Below, piece by piece: positions 28,161 to 37,210 of a stretch of 64,000 nt of DNA (position 1 is its first letter; each line of letters opens with the position of its first letter). The DNA comes from CAWACP01 sp963832965. Its GTDB lineage: Bacteria; Acidobacteriota; Terriglobia; Bryobacterales; Bryobacteraceae. The notes below the pieces were generated by a model. The model ran no database searches. It was not told the origin of the DNA and was given only the letters and a program-made list of their open reading frames with translations. The DNA is taken from NCBI GenBank assembly GCA_963832965.1, contig CAWHVW010000003.1, positions 1-64,000 on the forward strand, in the 5' to 3' direction. The translations under genes were made by a program, and so were the position numbers.

Positions 28161-28284
28161 CTGAAAAAGGCTATCTGGTCCCCGCTCCGTCACCGTCGCG
28201 GTTCGGTAACCACCTGCGAACACGTAGCTACGTTTCCGAGCCGCGTGTGTAACGAAGCGGCTTTCGGGCTTTCTCAGCAGCCTG
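28161..28284 (+). repeat. Dispersed palindromic repeat family A, full-length copy
   Basis: About 124 bases. The outer arms are GCTGAAAAAGGC and its approximate reverse complement GGGCTTTCTCAGCAGC; the inner stem is CGCGGTTCGG pairing with CCGAGCCGCG (one G-U); the centre holds the perfect palindrome ACGTAGCTACGT. This organisation is that of a small non-autonomous palindromic element. Left-half copies occur at 11582 and right-half at 22001. Confidence 0.9.
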
Positions 28285-28288
28285 CTAA

Positions 28289-29659
28289 TATTACTACGTT
28301 AAGTGTTAAGGACTGCGCGGATTTCTCGCCGCAGCCCCACAGTAAGCGCACCTGCCAGTCCAGGTGAACAAGATGTATTGAATCTCACGTCGCGTCTTCG
28401 GCAGGGTCCACCCAGAAGTTTTTTTTGCCGCGTAGTGTTTCCAAAGTGAGGAAGGCGTGCGCGACCATGACCATGGTGACGTGATGGTGCCATCCTTGCC
28501 AGTTGCGACCTTCGTAGTGATCCAGGCCGAGTTCTTCTTTGAGTTGGTGGTAGTCCTGCTCGATCTTCCAGCGGCATTTGACGAGCCGTACCATACGCCG
28601 CAGCGAGTAGTCGGCGGGAAGATCGCATAGGCAGTACTTGATGGGCGCCTTTTCCGACTCCGGCCACTCCGCCAATAACCATACCTCCTTACCCGGCGGT
28701 CGGCCGTGCTGATACCGATGGGACGGTTGCACGCGAACCGCCCAGAAACGCGACTCCAACCAACCTTTACTCCCTTCGCGCCAGCGAATCTTCCTCCAAC
28801 CTTTTGCTTGCCTAGCCGCCTCTTGCGCGGTGGTCGGCCGTTGATCCCCGTAGCGGGCCGCCGTCGGTGGGCGTCCTTTGTCGGTCGTTTTCAGCGCCGC
28901 GATCTGGGGCGGCTTGAGCCACACTCCGACTTGCGGCAGGACACCCACTGCGTATTGCAGTTTCCGCCTTTCCAATTCTTCGCGGAATTCGGTCCCATCT
29001 CCGTAACCGGCATCGCCCAACACCACTCGATCCGGCAGGCCCCACTCACGGATCTGATCGATGATCTCCAGCGCCAGTTCCCACTTCTTGCGGAAGACGA
29101 TTCCCTCCGGAATGCCCGCCTCGCGCCGGCGCTGAGCGTCGTTGGCCCAGCTCTCCGGCAAATACAGCCGCCATCCCAACGGTACATTGCCTTGTTCGCC
29201 CACATGATGAACGCTCACTGCGATCTGGCAGTTGCCTGTCTTTCCTAACGTTCCCGAGTACTGCCGCTCCACCGCCACCGAGTGCGTGCCCTGCTTGGGA
29301 AACCCGGTATCATCTACCACCCAGGCCGAATCCGGCTCCAGTTCGGCCGTCATTCGTTTTCCCAATCGTTCCCAAACCGGGTTGCACTCCCACGGACTCT
29401 GCCCGATAAACTGCTGCATGGCCTGCACGTTTCCCTCTGGAAGCCGGGTGGCCAACGGCTCGATGGATTTTCGTTCGCCATCCAACAGCAGGCTGCGCAC
29501 GTATACTTCTCCCCAATGCCGCCGCTCACTCCGGCCCACCGGTTCCAAAAGGTCCACCAGAAACTGCTCCAGCCGCTTCCGACAACGCACCGCCTGGGCA
29601 TCCGTCATGCCCAAACATATCAGCCCTTTTCTGTTCTGTCAATACTTAACGTAGTAATA
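28289..29659 (-). mobile_element. IS701-family insertion sequence, complete
   Basis: A 1371-base element. The ends are inverted repeats sharing TATTACTACGTTAAGT (28289-28304, and inverted at 29644-29659). The direct repeat CTAA flanks it at 28285-28288 and 29660-29663, matching the YTAR-type 4-base target duplication known for IS701. One transposase gene fills it. The element lies immediately beside the end of the palindromic repeat at 28161-28284. Confidence 0.9.
28385..29614 (-). CDS. IS701-family DDE transposase
   Basis: Transposase of 409 residues with an RNase-H-like catalytic core. The first catalytic Asp region is WVVDDTGFPKQGTHSVAVERQYSGTLGKTGNCQ, the hallmark of the IS701/DDE_5 group. 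The second is RVVLGDAGYGDG, and the Glu region is CRWKIEQDYHQLKEELGLDHYEGR. The intact frame, clean ends and matching target duplication suggest a recent, possibly active insertion. Upstream of the start lie only about 45 bases to the element tip. Confidence 0.93.
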   Translation of the reverse strand: MGMTDAQAVRCRKRLEQFLVDLLEPVGRSERRHWGEVYVRSLLLDGERKSIEPLATRLPEGNVQAMQQFIGQSPWECNPVWERLGKRMTAELEPDSAWVVDDTGFPKQGTHSVAVERQYSGTLGKTGNCQIAVSVHHVGEQGNVPLGWRLYLPESWANDAQRRREAGIPEGIVFRKKWELALEIIDQIREWGLPDRVVLGDAGYGDGTEFREELERRKLQYAVGVLPQVGVWLKPPQIAALKTTDKGRPPTAARYGDQRPTTAQEAARQAKGWRKIRWREGSKGWLESRFWAVRVQPSHRYQHGRPPGKEVWLLAEWPESEKAPIKYCLCDLPADYSLRRMVRLVKCRWKIEQDYHQLKEELGLDHYEGRNWQGWHHHVTMVMVAHAFLTLETLRGKKNFWVDPAEDAT

Positions 29660-29749
29660 CTAAGAAATTATAGTCGGGAACCTCGACTCGTGTCGCAGCA
29701 GCATCATAACCCGGGCGTCCGGGGCCCCCGTTGATAAAATGCTGGTGTC

Positions 29750-31801
29750 ATGCGCATGCTCGCCGTGGTGGCGCTCACTCTCTCCGCCTATGGCACTACC
29801 TACTACGTCAGTGGGGCGGGGAGCGATGCGAACAACGGTTTGAGCGAAGGCGCGGCGTTCCAGACGATTCAGGCGGCCGCGGACAAGACGCTGCCCGGCG
29901 ATGTGGTGTACGTTATGAACGGCGTTTACACGACGTGCAACGGATGCGTGGTTCTGGACATTACGCGTTCCGGCACGGCGGACGCCTGGATCGCCTACCA
30001 CGCCTACCCCGGCCACCAGCCGCAAATCTCGGCGGGGACCGCGTGGAACGCCATCGACATTCATGGCGGAGCGTCTTATATCGAGATATCCGGCTTCCAT
30101 CTGCAGGGCAACCGTTTGAATGTGAGCCTGGCCCAGTGCACGGCGGAAGCACAACAGCCGCAGGCGCAAACAGATCCGGACCCGGCCTGCAACGGAAACG
30201 GCATCACCGTTGACGGGCTCCAGGATGGCGCGAACAAGCCGCATCACATCCTGATTGCCGGCAACGAAGTTTACGATTTTCCGGGCGGCGGCATTGGCAC
30301 CGGGGAGGCGGATTACGTGACCGTGGAAGACAACTTCGTTCACGAGAACGCCTGGTATTCGCAATATGGCAACAGCGGCATTTCGCTTTGGGAATCGTGG
30401 AACTATGACAAGGGCCCGGGGCCGCACACCATCGTCCGGCGCAACCGGGTGTTCGACAACCGCTCACTGGTGCCGTGGATGGGGACCGGGCAGCTCACCG
30501 ACGGAGACGGCATTATCATCGACACTTCGCGCAACAATCAACCCGGCTCGGACGACATCGGGGCGTATACGGGAGGGTTTCTGGTGGAGAACAACCTGTC
30601 GGTGAACAACGGCGGGGGCGGTCTGCTGGCTTACCAGAGCGATGGCGTTACTTTCCTGAACAACACCGTGTACGGGAACGGGCTGGTGGTGAATTACCCG
30701 GACGTTTTCGTTAACCAGTCGGGCACAGTGAATGTGTGGAACAACGTGGTGGAATCGGCGGCGACGGGAACGGCGGTAAACGCTTACGGGAGCACGAACG
30801 TGCAGTTCGATTACAACGTATATTGGAACGGTCCCGTGAACGCGACGGCGGGCGCGCACGACCTTACCACCGATCCGCAGTTCAATGCCCTGGGCACCGA
30901 TCCATCCAGTTCCGATTTCCACACGATGGAAAGCAGCCCGGCGGCGCGTAGCGGGAACCTGGCAGTGGCGCCAGCGGACGACCTGGAAGGCCTGTCGCGC
31001 CCGCAGCAGCCGGGAACCGTGAACCGCGGCGCCTACGAGTCCGCAATCAGCGGCAGCGTGACATTTTCAGCCTCGGGAGTGGTGAATGCGGCCAGCCTGG
31101 CGGGCGGCGGCGTATCGCCCGGTGAGACGGTGACCATCTCCGGCACGGGCTTCGGAGGCGACCCCGGCCCGGCAGCCAGGGCCCCCTCCGTGAGCGACGG
31201 CTACCTGCCGGTGGAAGCCGGAGACACGCGCGTGTACTTCGATAACGTCGCGGCGCCCATGATCTCTTCGTTCAACCAGCAGGTGAGCGCGGTGACGCCG
31301 TACGAGGTATCCGGACCGACGACCCAGGTGCAGGTGGAATACGCGGGGCTGCGAAGCGAGCCGGTGGCCATTCCGGTAACAACTTCCGCGCCGGGCATTT
31401 TCTGTATCGCGGGCGGGTCCGGGCAGGCGGCCATGACCAATGTTCACGCGCACCCGCCGTTTGCTCACGAGAACATTGGAGGTTCCGCGCCGCCGGGAGG
31501 GTACGTTTCGTTTTTTGTCACGGGTGAAGGAGAGACGGCCGGGCCGTGGGCCGACGGGCTTCTGCCGGTTGCGCCTTTGTTCCCCCTGCCTGCCGCGCCG
31601 GTGAGCGTGGAGATTGGCGGAATTCCGAGCACTTGCAGCGGGAATTGGGCCGGCCTGATTTACCCGGGCGTGACGGAGGTCAGGGCGTGCATCCCGGCGG
31701 GAGCGCCCACGGGCGACGCGGTTCCGGTGGAGGTGAGCGTGGGCGGCGTCTCCGCGCAAACCGGCGTGACGATCAGCATCAGAGCCGCTAGTCTCCGATA
31801 G
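29750..31801 (+). CDS. Secreted right-handed beta-helix protein with Solibacter-type C-terminal domain
   Basis: Exported protein of 683 residues. A short signal peptide (MRMLAVVALTLSAYG) is followed by a parallel beta-helix (about 20-430) opening with TYYVSGAGSDANNGLSEGAAFQTIQAAAD, typical of DUF1565/polysaccharide-lyase-like helices, and rungs such as NNLSVNNGGGGLLAYQSDGVTFLNNTV. From about 445 comes the domain GVVNAASLAGGGVSPGETVTI..G, the TIGR03437-type module expanded in Solibacter, ending in PTGDAVPVEVSVGG. Carbohydrate binding or lysis is likely but catalytic residues cannot be assigned. The gene starts 90 bases after the IS701 element. Confidence 0.87.
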   Translation: MRMLAVVALTLSAYGTTYYVSGAGSDANNGLSEGAAFQTIQAAADKTLPGDVVYVMNGVYTTCNGCVVLDITRSGTADAWIAYHAYPGHQPQISAGTAWNAIDIHGGASYIEISGFHLQGNRLNVSLAQCTAEAQQPQAQTDPDPACNGNGITVDGLQDGANKPHHILIAGNEVYDFPGGGIGTGEADYVTVEDNFVHENAWYSQYGNSGISLWESWNYDKGPGPHTIVRRNRVFDNRSLVPWMGTGQLTDGDGIIIDTSRNNQPGSDDIGAYTGGFLVENNLSVNNGGGGLLAYQSDGVTFLNNTVYGNGLVVNYPDVFVNQSGTVNVWNNVVESAATGTAVNAYGSTNVQFDYNVYWNGPVNATAGAHDLTTDPQFNALGTDPSSSDFHTMESSPAARSGNLAVAPADDLEGLSRPQQPGTVNRGAYESAISGSVTFSASGVVNAASLAGGGVSPGETVTISGTGFGGDPGPAARAPSVSDGYLPVEAGDTRVYFDNVAAPMISSFNQQVSAVTPYEVSGPTTQVQVEYAGLRSEPVAIPVTTSAPGIFCIAGGSGQAAMTNVHAHPPFAHENIGGSAPPGGYVSFFVTGEGETAGPWADGLLPVAPLFPLPAAPVSVEIGGIPSTCSGNWAGLIYPGVTEVRACIPAGAPTGDAVPVEVSVGGVSAQTGVTISIRAASLR

Positions 31802-31829
31802 CGCCTGGCGCAGATATACTGAAAGGCCT

Positions 31830-32104
31830 ATGCATGCGGCACTTATGCATCTGACGATTGATCCGGCGCAGGGGCCCGCCGCCTCCGCCGCGTTCAGCAG
31901 CGAGATCCTGCCGAGGGTTCGGGCCGCACGGGGATTCGTCGCCGGATACTGGGTGGACCCGATTGACCGCCAGGGTTTCGGTTTCCTTCTTTTCGAGACG
32001 GAAGAACAAGCGCTCGAAGCAACTCCGCCAGCAACCACGTGGTCAGCACCGGAGTGACGATCCCGCGGGTGGATGTTCGACGCGTGGCCGTGGCGATACC
32101 CTGA
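31830..32104 (+). CDS. ABM/Dabb-like small protein with one frame break
   Basis: Small protein of about 90 residues of the antibiotic-biosynthesis-monooxygenase-like dimeric alpha/beta-barrel type, of unknown role. The first frame reads MHAALMHLTIDPAQGPAASA, then ILPRVRAARGFVAGYWVDPI and GFGFLLFETEEQALEA, and stops at TGA after TTWSAPE (32055-32057). Adding one G near 32051 continues it as PGVTIPRVDVRRVAVAIP to a TGA at 32102-32104, the expected last strand of this fold. The break is therefore probably a sequencing deletion in a short G run. Confidence 0.62.
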
Positions 32105-32159
32105 TGCGCCGCAAAGAGCCACGCGAATTCTGAGCGAGTTGCTGTGCTATGTTTGCGAG

Positions 32160-33056
32160 ATGCCAACCGCACTTATCACGGGAACGAGCACCGGGATCGG
32201 GATGGAAACCGCATTTTACTTCGCCGAGCAAGGCTATCGGGTTTTCGCGGGTGCGCGTAAACCCGAAATGGTTGAACGCCGGGCGAATATCGTGCCAGTG
32301 AAGCTGGACGTTGACAAGGACGAGAGCGTGCGAGCGTGCGTTGGGGAGGTTCTGAAGGAGGCGGGCACAATCGATGTGCTGGTCAACAACGCCGGAGTGG
32401 GTCTGGCGGGGGCGGTAGAGATGGTTCCGCTGAAAAGGGTCCGGGAGATGTTTGAAACCAACTTTTTCGGGGCGGTGCGCATGATGCAGGCGGTGCTGCC
32501 ATCGATGAGGGAGCGAGGGAGCGGCACGGTGGTGAACGTTACGTCGATCATGGGGCACGTGACGCTGGGGGGGCACGGGTTTTATTCCGCGACGAAGTTC
32601 GCGCTGGCGGCGGTGAGCGAGTCGCTGGCGATGGAGATGAAGCCGTTCGGGGTCAGAGTGGCGATCATCGAGCCGGGCGTGATTCTGACTCCGATCTGGA
32701 ACAAGGCTGAGGCGGCGATGCCGGAGGGGCATCCGTACGGTCAGGCGATGGGGAGACTGTTCCGGATGTTCGGTGCGCAGATGGAAGGAGGGACGAAGCC
32801 GGACGTGGTGGCGCGTGCGATCCATGAGGCGGTGGGCGAGGGAGCGACAAAGCTGCGGTATGCAGTGGGAGCGGATGCGGAGGCGATGGCGGCGGCACGG
32901 GACCGGATGACGGCGTCCGCATGGGCGGCACTGCTGACGGAAGAGGACGAGGAGCGGTTCGTGTCAGGCGCAGAAAAAGCATTTGGAGTTGATCTGCTGA
33001 ATCCACCGTCATTGAACGCGAGAAGGCTCGCGGGATCGCGCACAGGCGGCCAGTAG
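32160..33056 (+). CDS. Short-chain dehydrogenase/reductase
   Basis: Classical SDR of 298 residues. The cofactor loop TGTSTGIG is at 8-14, NNAG at 76-79, the catalytic Ser at 129 (VVNVTSIMG), and Tyr142-x3-Lys146 in YSATK. GARKPE after strand 2 has an Arg that suggests NADP(H). The start ATG at 32160 places the Rossmann fold at residue 4; the frame upstream covers the end of the ABM-like gene. The C-terminal extension (about 235-298) is charged and longer than average. The substrate is unknown. Confidence 0.9.
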   Translation: MPTALITGTSTGIGMETAFYFAEQGYRVFAGARKPEMVERRANIVPVKLDVDKDESVRACVGEVLKEAGTIDVLVNNAGVGLAGAVEMVPLKRVREMFETNFFGAVRMMQAVLPSMRERGSGTVVNVTSIMGHVTLGGHGFYSATKFALAAVSESLAMEMKPFGVRVAIIEPGVILTPIWNKAEAAMPEGHPYGQAMGRLFRMFGAQMEGGTKPDVVARAIHEAVGEGATKLRYAVGADAEAMAAARDRMTASAWAALLTEEDEERFVSGAEKAFGVDLLNPPSLNARRLAGSRTGGQ

Positions 33057-33086
33057 CGAGCGGATGCAGGGGCGTCCCGCGGGCGC

Positions 33087-34301
33087 TCACTTTTTCTTGT
33101 GCAACTGCGGACAGAAGTCGCACAGTCCGGCTTTCGTGCAATCCTCGATCCAGCAACCAACCGGGCCGAGCTGGGCGTGATAGAGGCGCGAGAGGTGATC
33201 TTCAGTTTTGCCACGGAGCAGCACGAGATCGCCCGCGCGCAACGTGGAGCCGAGGAAGGCCGCCGCATCGCGAAGGCTCGGGATGGCGTGCACGTTCCCG
33301 GGCGCGAGGCCGGCACTTAGAGCCGCAACGGATGCGCGCGGCGCCACCGGCCCGACGAAGATGGCCACATCCGCGGCAGCCGCACATTCCTGGCCGATCC
33401 TGTCGTAGCGGGCGGAATCTTCCATGCCGGAGTCCCACAAATCTCCGTGCACGACTACGCGACGCACGCCTGTGGCGCCACCGAGCACACGGAAGGCCGC
33501 GCTCATGGAGGTCATGGAACCCTGGTACTCGTCGCGCAGCATAATGGCGCCGGAGGGCAGTTCCGCCGGCTGCAGGCGAGCCGGGAATGGTGCGACCTCG
33601 CGAATGGCCGCGGCCGCCTCGCGAAGAGGGATGCCGCAGGTCACAGCGGCGGCCAGCGCGCCGGTGACCGCATCGACCCAATGCTCGCCGTAGAGGGCTG
33701 TCTCGACCAGCGCCGATCCGGCGCGGCTGTGAATCACAAAGCGGAGCGGCCGCGGCCACACGGATTCGACGTCGGTGGCCTGAAAATCGAAGCCCGCGCC
33801 GCGCCCGAATGTCACTACCTTTCCAGGGCACTTGTGCGCGGTCGACATGACATGCGGATCGTCTCCATTGAAGACACCGATGCCGCGATGGTCGAGCCGC
33901 GCGAAGAGGGCGGCCTTTTCCCGGACGATGTCATCGATACTCTTGAAGTGCTCCTGGTGATTGAATGCGACGCAGAGGAACACGACGATGTCGGGCTTCA
34001 ACTGGAACGCGGCGCGCGACATTGCGCCGGGCCAGCGCGTCCCCACTTCCATGACGCAGAAGCCGTGGGAGGGGCGGGTCCGCAGGACGGTCCGCGCGAG
34101 ACCGGTGCGGGAGTTGTTCGAATCGCGCGTGCAGTTCACGCGATGGCGGGTGGCCAGCGCGGCGGCAAGGCACCGGGTAGCGGTGGTCTTTCCCATGCTG
34201 CCGGTGACGGCGATGAACCTGGTTCGGGACATGGCCCGCCGCCACAGGAGGGAGGCCGCGCTTAGCCCAAACGCTCGGGCTGTTTTAAGAGTGTTAAACA
34301 C
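33087..34301 (-). CDS. Mur-ligase-like ATP-dependent amide ligase (MurF-related) with Cys-rich tail
   Basis: Protein of 404 residues with the Mur-ligase central and C-terminal domains. The ATP loop is VTGSMGKTT (about 33-41), the MEVGTRWPG and NHQEHFKS segments match the MurF-type Mg/substrate motifs, FNGDDPHV follows, and DEYQGSMTSMSAAFRVL is the C-domain motif. It lacks the N-terminal UDP-binding domain of true MurF, so it probably joins amino acids or peptides to another carrier. The tail CWIEDCTKAGLCDFC contains four closely spaced cysteines, absent from standard MurF and suggestive of metal binding. It is transcribed divergently from the polysaccharide deacetylase. Confidence 0.82.
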   Translation of the reverse strand: MFNTLKTARAFGLSAASLLWRRAMSRTRFIAVTGSMGKTTATRCLAAALATRHRVNCTRDSNNSRTGLARTVLRTRPSHGFCVMEVGTRWPGAMSRAAFQLKPDIVVFLCVAFNHQEHFKSIDDIVREKAALFARLDHRGIGVFNGDDPHVMSTAHKCPGKVVTFGRGAGFDFQATDVESVWPRPLRFVIHSRAGSALVETALYGEHWVDAVTGALAAAVTCGIPLREAAAAIREVAPFPARLQPAELPSGAIMLRDEYQGSMTSMSAAFRVLGGATGVRRVVVHGDLWDSGMEDSARYDRIGQECAAAADVAIFVGPVAPRASVAALSAGLAPGNVHAIPSLRDAAAFLGSTLRAGDLVLLRGKTEDHLSRLYHAQLGPVGCWIEDCTKAGLCDFCPQLHKKK

Positions 34302-34352
34302 CGATGGTATTTATAGGTGCATTGTACGAATAATTCCGGATTGATCGAGTGG

Positions 34353-34395
34353 TCCGCTCCGTCACCGTTGCGTTCAGTAACTGCTTGCGAACAGG
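34353..34395 (+). repeat. Dispersed palindromic repeat family A, partial copy
   Basis: TCCGCTCCGTCACCGTTGCG followed by TTCAGTAACTGCTTGCGAACAGG, aligning with the left-half core. It lies in the intergenic region just before the polysaccharide deacetylase ATG. Confidence 0.8.
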
Positions 34396-34408
34396 CGATA
34401 ATGCGGTC

Positions 34409-35413
34409 ATGCCGTTTCTTGCGAAGGTCCTGATCGGCGCCAGCGCCGCAATGCTGCCCGCCCTATCGCAGCCCGCGATCCCGGCGCCGCAGGTGCTGGC
34501 CTGGAACGGGCACAAGGGCGCGGTTTCGCTGACGTTCGACGATGGCGAGCCTGTCCACCTTGACGTCGCCGTTCCCGAACTGAACCAGCGGCACTTGCGC
34601 GCTACATTCTTTCTGATTGTAAACAGACTGACGCGAGAAGAGGAATGGAAGAAGCTGCCGGCGGAAGGCCATGAAATAGGCAGCCACACGCTGGACCACA
34701 AACACGTCTCTGAACTGAGCCCGGCGGACGAGGTTACACAAGTTCAGGACGCGAGGACGCGCCTGGACGCCGACCTGAAAGTGCCGGCGCTCACGTTCGC
34801 GTACCCTTTCGTGGAAATCTCGCCGGGCCTGAAAGCCGCCGTGGGCAGGTTTCACTTCCTGGCGCGCGGAGGCGGGGGCGCTCCTTACCTCACGCCAGAG
34901 ACGCAGCCGGACTGGTTGAACATACCCAGCCAGATCACCCTCACCGCGACGCCGCTGACGGTGTATCAGAACTGGGTGGACACGGCGCTCAAAGAGGGCG
35001 CGTGGACGGTATTCATGATCCACAGCATCGAGAATCCGCAGCCGTGGTACGAACCCGTGCCGAAGGCGACATTTCTGGGGCTGCTGGACCACCTTGTCCA
35101 ACGCGAGAATGACGGCCTGTGGGTGGCGCCGTTCGGAGAGGTGGGGGCGTATTGGCAGGCGCAGAAGATCTTCGAGACGGCTGTTGCCGCGAGTCAGGGG
35201 ACGGGGCGGTCCGCTCACTGGGGCTGGACCATTCCGGCGATCTTCCCAAGCGGCGTGGTGCTCAAAATGAGGATTGCCGGGGAAGGCTCCTTGCAGGTCT
35301 CCCAGGCGGGCGAGATCCTGCGGCCGGACGCCGAAGGCATCTACTCTGTTGCGTTCGACCGGAAAGAAATCTCACTCTCGCCGGCCAGCCCGGTGGCTGC
35401 TCGCAACGACTAA
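34409..35413 (+). CDS. Secreted polysaccharide deacetylase (NodB/CE4)
   Basis: Protein of 334 residues. A short signal-like N-terminus (MPFLAKVLIGASAAMLPALS) is followed by the NodB domain: LTFDDG (Asp pair, residues 44-45), metal His93 and His97 in GSHTLDHKH, FAYPFVE and a later MIHSIENP motif with the conserved late His. Metal-dependent de-N-acetylation of peptidoglycan, chitin-like or other GlcNAc polymers is the family reaction. The start at 34409 follows a repeat copy; earlier in-frame codons are repeat sequence. A C-terminal beta-rich extension of about 80 residues follows the catalytic domain. Confidence 0.88.
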   Translation: MPFLAKVLIGASAAMLPALSQPAIPAPQVLAWNGHKGAVSLTFDDGEPVHLDVAVPELNQRHLRATFFLIVNRLTREEEWKKLPAEGHEIGSHTLDHKHVSELSPADEVTQVQDARTRLDADLKVPALTFAYPFVEISPGLKAAVGRFHFLARGGGGAPYLTPETQPDWLNIPSQITLTATPLTVYQNWVDTALKEGAWTVFMIHSIENPQPWYEPVPKATFLGLLDHLVQRENDGLWVAPFGEVGAYWQAQKIFETAVAASQGTGRSAHWGWTIPAIFPSGVVLKMRIAGEGSLQVSQAGEILRPDAEGIYSVAFDRKEISLSPASPVAARND

Positions 35414-35473
35414 TGACGTTGTGGCCGACGCGGCCTTGGCCAACGGTATCCCCAACCTTCATCAGTGAATCTG

Positions 35474-36715
35474 TCACTGTGTCGACACGAGGACCCGGAT
35501 GCTGCCCTTCGAAGTTTTTGGCCCGCAGTGAGGCGACTCGACCTGGCCCGCAGCCTCCATTGTCTTGCCGACCAGAGCGGCGAGATTCGGACCGACTCTC
35601 TCCTGGAAAAGGTCGGCATACGGGGAGCACACGACGAAGTTGGCTTCTGGTGATTCCTTGAAGTAGATGGAGACCCACTGGGGAGAGCCAGTGGGGTCGA
35701 TTTCCACCCGCGACACGGTGCCGACGACCGTGACGTTCTGCCCGATCCATTGGGGATCGTAGGCGGCGGGAGATTGGCGAGTTCCGGCCCATCTCTGACG
35801 GTTGTTTTCCGCTTCGCGCTGGATCATTTGCGCCTCCACCTTCGCGCCGGGATTGCCGGCGGCGGCCGCAGCGAGGATCTGTTTCTGGTTTTCCACCCTG
35901 GCCACGGCCTGCTGCTCGCGCTCCCGCTGCTGCGCCGCCGCTGCGTCGGCCGCAGCCTGCTGCTCGTTCCGCCGGTTCTCCGCCACGGCCTTGGCGAGGG
36001 CTTGCAGCAGCAACTGGATGCCGGATGGACCGTTGTCGGTATCGGCGTTCGCGCCGCTCTCGGTTCCCCTTGCCGCGTGCAGTTCCCGATCCGTCGCGCT
36101 GGGCGAAATGTTCAGATAATAATCGCCGCCGTAGCAGTGGAATCCGACACCGACGCCGGCGCAGTGTTGGCCCTCCGGTTCGAAGTACAGAGCAGAGGTG
36201 AGAGGAAAGAATGCCCCGTGCCCGACTTCCTTGCGGATGCCGCCGGTCAGTCGTAACCCGGCGCAATCGATCTGCGGATCATCGGGGATGTTGTACTCTG
36301 TCTCATCGAGCCGCGCGCAAACGACTTTCGAGGCGCTCTTCAAGACCGGATATTCACGGAAGAACACGGAGTGAAGGCCGAAATCGGGCAGCTGGGCGAT
36401 TTTGCCCGATCCCCACGCACCCTTCGCATCGTAAGCACCAAATGCAAGGTAAGCCCCGGGCGCTTCGGATTCCGAGTAAACGGTCTTACATTTCCCGGGA
36501 GCCACGGGCGTCCCCTCTATATTCCAGTAGTACTTGTCGAAGCCGCGCATGAGGTCTTGATTCTTCACTGCGACGACCACTTCGACCGAAACGGTACCCC
36601 TGTTGCAAACGTCGAGGTGTGCCCAGGGATAATCGTTCACCCCCTGCGCGCCCACGGGCACCGCGGCACCGAGCAGGATCAAAGCCATCAACTGGAAGGC
36701 CCGGAGATGATTCAC
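35474..36715 (-). CDS. Exported DUF1036 protein with C-terminal OB-fold-like domain
   Basis: Protein of 413 residues starting at GTG 36715 with a GAGGAGG ribosome-binding site. The signal peptide is HLRAFQLMALILLGAAVPVGAQG. The DUF1036-like N-terminal domain reads HLDVCNRGTVSVEVVVAV, KYYWNIEGTPVAPGKC and VYSESEAPGAYLAFGAYD. A middle coiled-coil stretch rich in Ala/Glu/Gln is at about 245-310. The C-terminal domain IGQNVTVVGTVSRVEI...WVSIYFKES, ending with paired cysteines, has the strand pattern of an OB-fold. Function unknown; periplasmic or outer-surface location is likely. Confidence 0.78.
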   Translation of the reverse strand: MNHLRAFQLMALILLGAAVPVGAQGVNDYPWAHLDVCNRGTVSVEVVVAVKNQDLMRGFDKYYWNIEGTPVAPGKCKTVYSESEAPGAYLAFGAYDAKGAWGSGKIAQLPDFGLHSVFFREYPVLKSASKVVCARLDETEYNIPDDPQIDCAGLRLTGGIRKEVGHGAFFPLTSALYFEPEGQHCAGVGVGFHCYGGDYYLNISPSATDRELHAARGTESGANADTDNGPSGIQLLLQALAKAVAENRRNEQQAAADAAAAQQREREQQAVARVENQKQILAAAAAGNPGAKVEAQMIQREAENNRQRWAGTRQSPAAYDPQWIGQNVTVVGTVSRVEIDPTGSPQWVSIYFKESPEANFVVCSPYADLFQERVGPNLAALVGKTMEAAGQVESPHCGPKTSKGSIRVLVSTQ

Positions 36716-37038
36716 GTCTGGATCCTCCTCGGTCGAGAGGCGGCACGCGAGGCCGCAATCACCTGGCGGCGGACACTTGGAAGCGAGTCTACCAGATGCC
36801 ATGCCAGGCTGACGAAGCGTCGGTATCACTTCGAGAAGCACGCCTCGAGAAGCACGTCCGGCGGGACACCGCCACCGTGCACCCGGGGGCAAATCAGCAG
36901 GGGCTCTTGCCGTCAAACTCGACGACTCCGCCATTGCCCACTCCGTGCCGCTCCCCTCATACGACCATGGTTTCGACGCCAAGTGGGGTGCAGCTGTACG
37001 AAAGAGCGTAGTGGTTACAATCCTGGTTAGATCCGACC

Positions 37039-37069
37039 AAAACAAAAGGCCGGTCATTTCTGACCGACC
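37039..37069 (-). terminator. Rho-independent terminator after tRNA-Leu
   Basis: On the minus strand GGTCGGTCA-GAAA-TGACCGGCC (one G-U pair) is followed by TTTTGTTTT. It lies 24 bases beyond the tRNA-Leu 3' end and probably ends the secG-tRNA transcript. The rest of 36716-37092 shows no other feature. Confidence 0.85.
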
Positions 37070-37092
37070 CTGCCTAACTACGTCAAAATCAA

Positions 37093-37179
37093 TGGTGCGG
37101 GGGGGGGGACTTGAACCCCCACGGGATTTCTCCCGCTAGCACCTCAAGCTAGTGCGTCTGCCAATTCCGCCACCTCCGC
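37093..37179 (-). tRNA. tRNA-Leu(GAG)
   Basis: Class II tRNA with encoded CCA. The minus strand begins GCGGAGGTGGCGGAATTGGC; the anticodon loop CTTGAGG gives anticodon GAG. A long variable arm GCGGGAGAAATCCCGT and the T-arm GGGGGTTCAAGTCCCCC follow, ending GCACCA. One acceptor pair is A-C, next to a run of ten C in the tRNA sense, so a base error there is possible. It follows secG on the same strand, as the secG-leuU pair does in Escherichia coli. Confidence 0.93.
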
Positions 37180-37210
37180 TCGAACAAAACGACAAGGACT
37201 TCGCCTGGGC

